Assembly (NCBI GenBank): GCA_022574315.1
Contig: JACZSH010000003.1
Coordinates: 1-32,113 of the forward strand
DNA: 32,113 bases
From: Chloroflexota bacterium
Lineage (GTDB): Bacteria > Chloroflexota > Dehalococcoidia > Dehalococcoidales > RBG-16-60-22
Direction: 5' to 3'
Positions within the stretch are counted from its first letter, which is position 1, and every line of letters starts with the position of its first letter. The position numbers and the translations under genes were made by a program. The notes beneath the pieces are model-generated. The model was given only the letters and a program-made list of their open reading frames with translations, searched no databases and was not told the origin of the DNA. Positions 21,535-28,073 of this stretch are shown piece after piece.

Positions 21535-21747
21535 ATGAGACTGCGAAAAGCGATTTTAAGGAGTTTCAATTCCGGAAATTATACCGCTACCATTCAGATT
21601 GCCGGCAGCTATAAAGTATATCTGGAAGATATTTCCGTGGCGCGGAACCTGCCTGCCGCCGAAATGACCACCGGTAGAAAAGCGGCGGTTGTCTTTTTTG
21701 ATGACTATAGTCCCAAAGAGGCGGTGGTCATCGCTGTCTATACGTAG
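21535..21747 (+). CDS. Small OB-like tail spike/baseplate-type protein
   Basis: The 70-residue protein is all-beta (TATIQIAGSYKVYLEDISVARNLP, then GRKAAVVFFDDYSPKEAVVIAVYT). It resembles the OB-fold unit of phage tail-tip/gp5-like or related small proteins that follow hub genes. It is the last plus-strand gene of the module, separated from the hub by repeats. GGGAGTG lies before the ATG. The OB assignment is by strand pattern only. Confidence 0.62.
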   Translation: MRLRKAILRSFNSGNYTATIQIAGSYKVYLEDISVARNLPAAEMTTGRKAAVVFFDDYSPKEAVVIAVYT

Positions 21748-21798
21748 CTGGGAACGCTAAGCCGAAAAACGAATCTGGTTTATCCTGGTGCTGACGGC

Positions 21799-22194
21799 TT
21801 AGTCGTGCTCTCGTGCCATGCCTCGGGCGATGCTCTTTAGCATGGTCAGGATGCCGAGTGTCGCGCGCTGCACCTCTACCGACTCTTCGGCTAACATCTT
21901 GGCCACAAACGGGTCCAGGTGCCGTCCGCTGTAACTTGAGCTTCTTTCTTCGGCAACGCCTGAACTATGCGGAGACAGGAAGCCGGCCAGCGTAAAAAGC
22001 TCGTCTTCGTCAAAACCCAGCGGTTTAGCGATGCGGCGAAGAATATGGGCCGAGGGGAAACGTTCGGCCCGCTCGATACGACCCAGGTGTGACGACGATA
22101 CCCCTGACGTAGACGAAAGCTCTTGCAGTGTCAGTGGTATCGAGATTCTCTGCTGCTTGAGTATTCTACCCAGGTTATGATTTTCCCTTGTCAT
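21799..22194 (-). CDS. XRE-family transcriptional regulator
   Basis: The 131-residue protein has a lambda-repressor-type helix-turn-helix at about 10-65 (LGRILKQQRISIPLTLQELSS, TSGVSSSHLGRIERAERFPSA). A helical C-terminal part (KMLAEESVEVQRATLGILTMLKSIA) probably dimerises it. It faces the phage-like module convergently, with 51 bases between the stops, and may regulate it or only itself. The promoter is an exact consensus, with two related operator-like sites (22225-22240 and 22263-22278), a strong sign of autoregulation. GGGAG lies before the ATG. No peptidase domain is present, so it is not a LexA/CI-type cleavable repressor. Confidence 0.88.
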   Translation of the reverse strand: MTRENHNLGRILKQQRISIPLTLQELSSTSGVSSSHLGRIERAERFPSAHILRRIAKPLGFDEDELFTLAGFLSPHSSGVAEERSSSYSGRHLDPFVAKMLAEESVEVQRATLGILTMLKSIARGMAREHD

Positions 22195-22224
22195 CTTGGT
22201 ACTCCCTGCTGCCTTTTTCTATCC

Positions 22225-22240
22225 TTTGTCAGATGGCAAA
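22225..22240. promoter_or_regulatory. Operator-like site O2 of the XRE regulator
   Basis: TTTGTCAGATGGCAAA, 13 of 16 identical to O1 and with the same TTyGyCA...TGGCAAA half-site pattern. It lies downstream of the transcript start. Confidence 0.6.
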
Positions 22241-22255
22241 TCACCATGCTCGTTA

Positions 22256-22284
22256 ATTATAATTCGCCAAATGGCAAATGTCAA
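22256..22284 (-). promoter_or_regulatory. XRE regulator promoter with operator O1
   Basis: Minus-strand TTGACA (22284-22279), 17-base spacer, TATAAT (22261-22256): full consensus. The partly palindromic O1, TTCGCCAAATGGCAAA (22263-22278), fills the spacer exactly. Confidence 0.85.
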
Positions 22285-22416
22285 TACTTTTCAGACTGAT
22301 TGACAGCCAGCTGTCCACCGCTTTTCTTTTATCATAGCCCGGCCGGACCACATTCCCCATTAAAATGAGGTATAAATTTCATTAAAAATTACCCGGCCTT
22401 TCACATTTTTTCTTTC

Positions 22417-22445
22417 TTGACAGGGTGACCGTTACTGACTAAAAT
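22417..22445 (+). promoter_or_regulatory. Promoter upstream of yqeY
   Basis: TTGACA (22417-22422), 17-base spacer, TAAAAT (22440-22445). The leader to yqeY is about 130 bases and holds a short basic ORF. The rest of the 389-base gap (22195-22583) carries the regulator promoter and no other recognisable gene. Confidence 0.78.
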
Positions 22446-22493
22446 GGGAGTGAATCGGTCAGCCAACCATTCTCAAACCAACCTGCCGGGTGG

Positions 22494-22568
22494 ATGTTCA
22501 CCTTGAGGCGTAATCGAAAAAGGGCGGCCGGGAAACGTGGCACGGCGCGAGCCATGCGGAGACAGTAA
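22494..22568 (+). CDS. Possible 24-residue arginine-rich peptide before yqeY
   Basis: ATG TTC ACC starts a 24-codon frame ending 15 bases before the yqeY start. Ten of its 24 residues are Arg or Lys (LRRNRKRAAGKRG, then ARAMRRQ), like the basic tail of ribosomal protein S21. rpsU is a frequent neighbour of yqeY, so an rpsU remnant or a leader peptide is possible. No good ribosome binding site is seen, so coding is uncertain. Confidence 0.3.
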   Translation: MFTLRRNRKRAAGKRGTARAMRRQ

Positions 22569-22583
22569 GTAATTGAGGTGTAT

Positions 22584-23039
22584 ATGGCTGAAGCAGACCT
22601 GAAACAGAAATTTTCCGCTGACCTGAAACAGGCAATGAGAGACGGTGATAAGATGAAGCGCGGCACTCTCCGGATGTTAATTTCTGCTATCAACAATGCC
22701 GAAATTGCCCGCCGTGATGTTTTGCCGGAGGCCGATATTCTCGGTATTATCGCCAAAGAAGTCAGGCTGCATAAAGAAAGCATCGAGGCTTTTCAGCAGG
22801 GTAACCGCCCGGACCTGGTGGCCCAGGAAGAAGCGGAGCTGAGTGTTCTCCAGGCGTACCTGCCCCAACAGCTCAGTCGGGAAGAGGTTGTGGCCGCGGC
22901 TCGCCTGGTTATTGCCGAACTGGGCGCCCAGGGCCCCGCGGACAAAGGAAAAGTCATGCCCAGGGTTATCGCTCAGCTTAAAGGTCGAGCCGACGGACGC
23001 CAGATTAATGAGGTAGTCACTGAGTTACTTGCTTCGTAA
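22584..23039 (+). CDS. yqeY: GatB/YqeY domain protein
   Basis: YqeY is a small protein with the helical domain also found at the C-terminus of GatB, where it helps bind tRNA; its own cellular role is unclear. The 151-residue protein is the expected length. Signatures: LKQAMRDGDKMKRGTLRMLISAINNAEI, an ILGIIAKEVRLHKESIEAF region, QAYLPQQLSREE, and a closing GKVMPRVIAQLKGRADGRQINEVVTELL. I chose the ATG at 22584, with GAGG upstream; a GTG two codons earlier is possible. An intrinsic terminator follows. gatC and gatA lie later in this window but are not adjacent. Confidence 0.93.
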   Translation: MAEADLKQKFSADLKQAMRDGDKMKRGTLRMLISAINNAEIARRDVLPEADILGIIAKEVRLHKESIEAFQQGNRPDLVAQEEAELSVLQAYLPQQLSREEVVAAARLVIAELGAQGPADKGKVMPRVIAQLKGRADGRQINEVVTELLAS

Positions 23040-23074
23040 TGATATGATAATGAAATCAGGGTATTTCACCATGC

Positions 23075-23099
23075 GGAGGGGCACCGGCCCCTCTTTTTA
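23075..23099 (+). terminator. Intrinsic terminator after yqeY
   Basis: GAGGGGC-ACCG-GCCCCTC (23076-23093) followed by TTTTTATT. Separates yqeY from purL. Confidence 0.85.
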
Positions 23100-23126
23100 T
23101 TCCGTGCCAGGCGGGGGGACGGTTTT

Positions 23127-26039
23127 TTGATACACCGGGTTGAAGTTCGACTAAAAAGTCACCTGCCGGATGCCCGGGGACAGGGCCTGGTCAGGGACAT
23201 GCATGACCTTGGTATCAACACCGTTACCGATGTCCGGGTGGCTGATATCTACTGGCTGGACGCTGACCTGTCTCCCGGTGAACTGGACCTGGTTGGCCGC
23301 GGCCTCCTCGCCGACCCGGTCACTCAGGAATACCGGTGTTTTACTTCGGCGGCGGATAATGGGAAAAGCTCGCCTTCTCAAGGAGAGGGGGATACCGGGG
23401 GTGAGGTTGCTAACAAATACGAGGTTACTAACCACTCCCATACCGTCGAGGTGGCTTACAACGCCGGTGTTAGTGACCCCGTTGCAGAATCCATCCTGAA
23501 GGCGATTCGTGACCTGGGTATCAATGGTGCCCGTGCCGTCAGGACGTCCCGGCGCTATTTCATCACCGGGCAGCTGGATGACGGGCAAATGGAGGCTGTT
23601 TGCAGTCGTCTGCTGGTGAATCCCATCATCCAGCACACTGTTGAAAAAGAACACGTCGGCTTCCCGGAAAACCCTGAATATAACTTTAAGCTGGAGACAG
23701 TAGACATCCTGGGGGCGGATAAGGCCGGACTTTCCGGACGCTTCGGCTTTGCCGATGACGAGCTTCAGGCTATCATTGCCTACTATCGACAGCAGGGCAG
23801 GAATCCCACCGACGTCGAACTGGAGACGCTGGCGCAGACCTGGTCCGAGCACTGCGTCCACAAGACATTCAAGGGAAAGTTTATTTCCAACGGGCGGACT
23901 ATCGATAATCTGCTCAAGAGTACCATCATCAAGGCCACCCGTGAGCTGGATAAACCGTGGTGTCTCTCCGTTTTCGTGGATAATGCCGGGGTGATTGACT
24001 TTGACGGCCGCTGGGCGCTCTGTTTCAAGGTCGAGACCCATAACCATCCCTCGGCGTTGGAACCTTACGGCGGTGCCGCTACCGGTATCGGCGGCGTAAT
24101 TCGTGACCCTCTGGGCACCGGCCTCGGTGCCAAACCGATTTTGAATACGGATGTTTTCTGTTTCGGCCCGCCTGACCTGCCTTATGAGAAATTACCCGCC
24201 GGGGTGTTGCATCCCCGCCGGGTTTTTAAGGGCGTCCGGGCCGGCGTGGCTGACTACGGTAACCGACTCGGTATCCCCACCCTCAATGGCGCCGTGCTCT
24301 TCGATGAGAGATACGTGGCTAACCCGCTGGTTTACTGCGGGACGCTGGGCTTGATGCCGTTTAGCCTCGCTCTCCAGGGAAAACAGAAGGCCGGCGACCT
24401 GGTGGTGGTCGCCGGCGGCCGCACCGGGCGGGACGGTATTCACGGTGTTACCTTCGCTTCCGTGCCCCTTACCGAGATGTCGACCGATGCCTCTTCCAGC
24501 TCGGTCCAGATCGGCAATCCCATCGTTGAAAAGAAGCTTATCGACGTCCTCCTCCAGGCTCGCGACCGCGGCCTGTATTCGAGGATAACCGATTGTGGCG
24601 GCGGCGGTCTTTCTTCGGCAGTGGGGGAAATGGGAGAAGAGACCGGCGTGCGCGTCGACCTTGAAAAAGTGCCCCTGAAGTACTCCGGCCTGTCTTATTC
24701 TGAAATCTGGATATCGGAATCTCAGGAAAGAATGATAATGGCCGTCCCTCCGGAGTGTATCGAGGAGCTGCTGGCTCTCTTTACCGGTGAAGATGTGGAA
24801 GCCACCGTTATCGGCGAGTTTACCGACGACCGGCGTTTGCAGCTGTTCTATCAGGGCAACCGGGTCGGCGATATCGAGATGGAATTTCTGCATAACGGTC
24901 TTCCCCAGCTCGTCAGTGAAGCAACCTGGGAGAAACCGTCCTACGCTGAGCCTGATTTTGCCTCGCCCGCTGACCTGGGCGAGTCTCTGCGCCGTGTTCT
25001 CGGTGCCTGGAACGTCTGCAGCAAGGAGTGGGTGATTCGGCAGTACGACCACGAGGTGCAGGGCGGCAACGTCCTCAAGCCGCTGGTGGGCCGGGACGAA
25101 GACGGCCCCGGCGATGCCGCCGTCATCCGGCCGTTGCTCGATTCATCCCGGGGCGTTATTGTCGCCAACGGCATCAACACCCGCTACGGCGATATTGACC
25201 CCTACTGGATGGCGGCCTCGGCCATTGACGAGGCGCTGCGCCAGGTAATCGCCGTCGGCGGTAACCTGCGCCGGGTGGCTTTGCTGGACAATTTCTGCTG
25301 GGGCAACACCGACCGACCCGAGATGCTGGGGGCGCTGGTGCGTGCCGCCCAGGCCTGTCACGATATGTCGCTGGCTTACCAGACCCCTTTTATCTCCGGC
25401 AAAGACAGTCTGAATAACGAGTTCGAGTCTGACGGTCGGAAAATAGCCATTCCCCACACCCTCCTCATCTCGGCGCTCGGCGTTATGGAGGACGTAAACC
25501 GTGCCCTGTCCATGGATTTCAAACAGGCCGGCAACCTGGTCTATATTATCGGCGCCACCGGCCATGAGCTGGGCGGCTCCGAGTACCTGGCGCTGCACGG
25601 GATTACCGGTAACAGCGTCCCCAGGGTAAATCCGGACGAGGCGAAAAAACTGATGGATTGCCTGAGCGCCGCCACCGAAAAAGGACTGGTCAGGTCATGC
25701 CACGACTGCTCTGAAGGCGGCATCGGCGTGGCCATAGCCGAGATGGCTTTTGCCGGTGGCCTGGGCGCTAACGTACAGTTGAAATCGGTGCCCCTCGCTG
25801 AGCCGGTTGATAGGGACGACTTTATCCTCTTCTCCGAGTCGAACAGCCGCTTCCTGGCCGAAGTGGCCCCGGAGAAACAGGCCGAGTTTGAGCGTGCCAT
25901 GAGCAACACCAGCTTCGCCGCTATCGGCCGGGTGACGGATGATGGGCGGCTGGTAATCCACGGCGTGGAGGGCGCTAAAGTGGTCGACCTGCCCATTGAC
26001 GAACTGAAAGAAGCCTGGCAGAGGCCGCTGAGGTGGTAG
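23127..26039 (+). CDS. purL: Phosphoribosylformylglycinamidine synthase, tandem PurS-PurL fusion
   Basis: PurL converts FGAR to FGAM with ATP and ammonia in purine synthesis. The 970-residue protein has two PurS-like domains (about 1-72 and 103-171) ahead of a full PurL: LETLAQTWSEHCVHKTFK, FKVETHNHPSALEPYGGAATGIGG, DCGGGGLSSAVGEMGEE, then the second AIRS-like half with PFISGKDSLNNEF and CSEGGIGVAIAEMAFAGG. Paired PurS domains would imitate the PurS dimer or the N-terminal domain of large PurL. The linker between them (about 76-102) contains SPSQGEGDTGGEV, encoded by a REP-like repeat. Start is TTG after GGGGGG. PurQ follows 3 bases later and supplies ammonia. Confidence 0.95.
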   Translation: MIHRVEVRLKSHLPDARGQGLVRDMHDLGINTVTDVRVADIYWLDADLSPGELDLVGRGLLADPVTQEYRCFTSAADNGKSSPSQGEGDTGGEVANKYEVTNHSHTVEVAYNAGVSDPVAESILKAIRDLGINGARAVRTSRRYFITGQLDDGQMEAVCSRLLVNPIIQHTVEKEHVGFPENPEYNFKLETVDILGADKAGLSGRFGFADDELQAIIAYYRQQGRNPTDVELETLAQTWSEHCVHKTFKGKFISNGRTIDNLLKSTIIKATRELDKPWCLSVFVDNAGVIDFDGRWALCFKVETHNHPSALEPYGGAATGIGGVIRDPLGTGLGAKPILNTDVFCFGPPDLPYEKLPAGVLHPRRVFKGVRAGVADYGNRLGIPTLNGAVLFDERYVANPLVYCGTLGLMPFSLALQGKQKAGDLVVVAGGRTGRDGIHGVTFASVPLTEMSTDASSSSVQIGNPIVEKKLIDVLLQARDRGLYSRITDCGGGGLSSAVGEMGEETGVRVDLEKVPLKYSGLSYSEIWISESQERMIMAVPPECIEELLALFTGEDVEATVIGEFTDDRRLQLFYQGNRVGDIEMEFLHNGLPQLVSEATWEKPSYAEPDFASPADLGESLRRVLGAWNVCSKEWVIRQYDHEVQGGNVLKPLVGRDEDGPGDAAVIRPLLDSSRGVIVANGINTRYGDIDPYWMAASAIDEALRQVIAVGGNLRRVALLDNFCWGNTDRPEMLGALVRAAQACHDMSLAYQTPFISGKDSLNNEFESDGRKIAIPHTLLISALGVMEDVNRALSMDFKQAGNLVYIIGATGHELGGSEYLALHGITGNSVPRVNPDEAKKLMDCLSAATEKGLVRSCHDCSEGGIGVAIAEMAFAGGLGANVQLKSVPLAEPVDRDDFILFSESNSRFLAEVAPEKQAEFERAMSNTSFAAIGRVTDDGRLVIHGVEGAKVVDLPIDELKEAWQRPLRW
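23374..23408. repeat. REP-like element inside purL (in frame)
   Basis: CTTCTCAAGGAGAGGGGGAT followed by ACCGGGGGTGAGG matches the half-palindrome plus tail of the intergenic copy near 28004-28038. It codes for the linker between the two PurS domains. Confidence 0.75.
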
Positions 26040-26042
26040 CCG

Positions 26043-26807
26043 ATGGTTAAGACAATCATACTGCGCGCCCCGGGGACAAACTGCCACGAAGAGACCGCTT
26101 TTGCTTTCCAGCAGGCGGGCGCCTCGGTAGACCTGCTGCACGTTAACCGCTTGCTTCGCCGTGAACGCCGCCTGTCCGACTACCAGATTATGGTCATCCC
26201 CGGCGGGTTTACCTACGGTGACGATATCGCCGCCGGTAAAATACTGGCCAACGAACTTAGATTGAAGCTCGGCGATGATATATTGAGGTTTATCGAAGAC
26301 GGCGGCCTGATTATGGGCATCTGCAACGGCTTCCAGGTACTGGTGAAAGCGGGCATTCTCCCCGAGCCGTCCCCGGAGGTAACGGCTGGTATGACTCTGG
26401 CCGGCAACGACTCCGGAAAATTCGAGTGCCGCTGGGTATACATGACGGCGAACCAAGATAGCCCCTGCGTTTTCACCCGGGGCATCGACCGTATTTACCT
26501 GCCGGTCGCCCACGGCGAGGGAAAAGTAGTGGCCGATTCGGAAACAGTGCCCGGATTAAACGTCGTCCTGCGCTATTCTGACCAGAGTGGCGACTGCCGG
26601 GCCGGCTACCCCCATAACCCTAACGGCTCCGTGGACAATATTGCCGCCATCTGTGATGCTTCCGGGCGCGTTTTCGCTTTGATGCCCCACCCCGAGCGTC
26701 ACATCCGCGGCACCCAGCACCCCCGCTGGACCCGGGAAGGCGCTAAGGAGTACGGGGACGGCTTTCAGATTTTCCGTAACGCCGTCGAATATGCTCGGCA
26801 TCTCTAG
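26043..26807 (+). CDS. purQ: Phosphoribosylformylglycinamidine synthase glutaminase subunit
   Basis: PurQ hydrolyses glutamine and passes ammonia to PurL. The 254-residue class I amidotransferase has IPGGFTYGDDIAAGKI, nucleophile Cys94 in GICNGFQ, VAHGEGK, and the His-Glu dyad in MPHPERH. The closing WTREGAKEYGDGFQIFRNAVEYA is normal. It begins 3 bases after the purL stop, so both are cotranscribed. Length is slightly above that of short PurQ (about 225), as in some other lineages. Confidence 0.95.
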   Translation: MVKTIILRAPGTNCHEETAFAFQQAGASVDLLHVNRLLRRERRLSDYQIMVIPGGFTYGDDIAAGKILANELRLKLGDDILRFIEDGGLIMGICNGFQVLVKAGILPEPSPEVTAGMTLAGNDSGKFECRWVYMTANQDSPCVFTRGIDRIYLPVAHGEGKVVADSETVPGLNVVLRYSDQSGDCRAGYPHNPNGSVDNIAAICDASGRVFALMPHPERHIRGTQHPRWTREGAKEYGDGFQIFRNAVEYARHL

Positions 26808-26879
26808 ATAATACCGTTTCACTTCCCTGATATGTTTCACCTAGCTACCATGTACATGACTTAATCTTTATTTGGGGTA

Positions 26880-26907
26880 TTGACTATTCCATAAATAGGA
26901 CTATAAT
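26880..26907 (+). promoter_or_regulatory. Promoter of the AT-rich orphan gene
   Basis: TTGACT (26880-26885), 16-base spacer, TATAAT (26902-26907), in markedly AT-rich DNA. Near consensus. Confidence 0.75.
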
Positions 26908-26989
26908 AATCTCACTCGACGTAAAACAACCTAACAACATGTTTGATTGACGAGAGCAGGCGCTTTGCTTGGATAGGTCGAGGGTGATA

Positions 26990-27898
26990 ATGTCTATACA
27001 AGAATTGAATCGTGCTACATATGCAACATATGCACTGAAAACCTATTATAACTACATTAAAGCATGGGCTGTGTGTATTGAAAGACTATATGGTTCGGGT
27101 GATGATGAGGGAAATACATTCGTAGACAAATTCAAAACTACTGCTGCCTTTAGTCGTGTTGAAGGGGGAGCTTCAATCTCTGAAGAATTCAGTAATGCAT
27201 ACAGTAGAGGTCGATTAACTCTCAAAGCTATAGAACAGCTGCCTATTGAAGAATATCCCAAACTTGCTCTTTCTGCAAATTTCTGGCTCCCAGTACAATC
27301 ATATTATGCTATTCATGGCGTGGGTTTAGCTGCAATGATAATATTAGGTAGAGGTTCGCCTCAGACCCACCGCAGTTTTCGTGCAGATTTTGGAGACCTA
27401 GTTAACAGGTTTTATCCCGAGCCACTCTGTGGACGTTGTGTGGGAGGTCCAGGGCCAAAAAACTTTTCATTTCAAAAGTTAAGTACTTCTATAGATAAAG
27501 TTACTAGACAAAACCAACTTGCTGACCCTACTTTCGTTGAAGAAATTGAAAACTTTATTGGAAAATCCTTGTCCACAACTCGCGAAAAATTCTTACAAGT
27601 TAGGTTTGATGAAAAGCGCGTTGAGAGAAGGAAAAAAAGACTATCATATAAAGAAAAGAATGAATGTTGTAAGAGAGAGCATAGTACATCAATCTGCGAC
27701 CTAATATATCGTATGCGTGTCCGCTCCAATTACGATAGTCCTGACATGTATTTATTTGCTTCAGATGACGCAGAGAATGCCATAAAACACTATAGAGACC
27801 TTCGATACTTAACTCAAATATTAATTACTGGTTTAGATATTTTAATAGAAAGACGTATTGGGCGACTAAAAATGGCCGACTTAACGAGTAGATTCTAA
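26990..27898 (+). CDS. AT-rich orphan protein of unknown function (HEPN-like C-terminus possible)
   Basis: Not recognised. The 302-residue protein is soluble and helical. Its codon usage is visibly AT-rich (ATA, TTA and AGA are common), unlike all neighbours, pointing to acquisition. Features: a CGRC pair (PEPLCGRCVGGPGPKNF), a charged region VERRKKRLSYKEKNECCKRE, and a C-terminal part LIYRMRVRSNYDSPDMYLF with HYRDLRYLTQILITGLDILIERR. This last part is reminiscent of HEPN-type helices (R-x-R-x-N-Y before a long helix). HEPN proteins often act in toxin or defence systems; this link is speculative. I chose ATG 26990 with AGGGTG upstream; a TTG at 26969 is the alternative. Confidence 0.7.
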   Translation: MSIQELNRATYATYALKTYYNYIKAWAVCIERLYGSGDDEGNTFVDKFKTTAAFSRVEGGASISEEFSNAYSRGRLTLKAIEQLPIEEYPKLALSANFWLPVQSYYAIHGVGLAAMIILGRGSPQTHRSFRADFGDLVNRFYPEPLCGRCVGGPGPKNFSFQKLSTSIDKVTRQNQLADPTFVEEIENFIGKSLSTTREKFLQVRFDEKRVERRKKRLSYKEKNECCKREHSTSICDLIYRMRVRSNYDSPDMYLFASDDAENAIKHYRDLRYLTQILITGLDILIERRIGRLKMADLTSRF

Positions 27899-27994
27899 TA
27901 ACAGTCTGCTCGTTGGTTTTACAGGTTATCCTGATTGGAGGAGAAAAGGCGGAGGTATTTATTGAAAGGCGGAGCCTCTCTTCTTTAATATACC

Positions 27995-28059
27995 TCCCCC
28001 TCTCCTTAGCAAGGAGAGGGGGACACAGGGGGTGAGATTTTCTGGGATACAGGGGGTGA
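27995..28059. repeat. REP-like palindrome with tandem tail
   Basis: TCCCCCTCTCCTT-AGC-AAGGAGAGGGGGA is a perfect 13-bp-arm palindrome (27995-28023). It is followed by two copies of GGGAyACAGGGGGTGAG. It lies in the convergent gap between the orphan gene and the radical SAM gene and could act as a bidirectional terminator-like structure. Confidence 0.85.
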
Positions 28060-28073
28060 GGGTCATCAATAAC

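Noticed and set aside
21757-21802. CTAAGCCG/CGGCTTAG inverted repeat between the 70-residue gene and the XRE gene as a terminator
   Set aside because: Eight-base arms with a 30-base loop and no T tract; too weak to call.
24192-25052. 286-codon minus-strand frame
   Set aside because: Antisense inside purL, whose motifs are fully conserved in the opposite frame.
25695-26513. 272-codon minus-strand frame across purL and purQ
   Set aside because: Shadow of two confirmed genes with no start signal.
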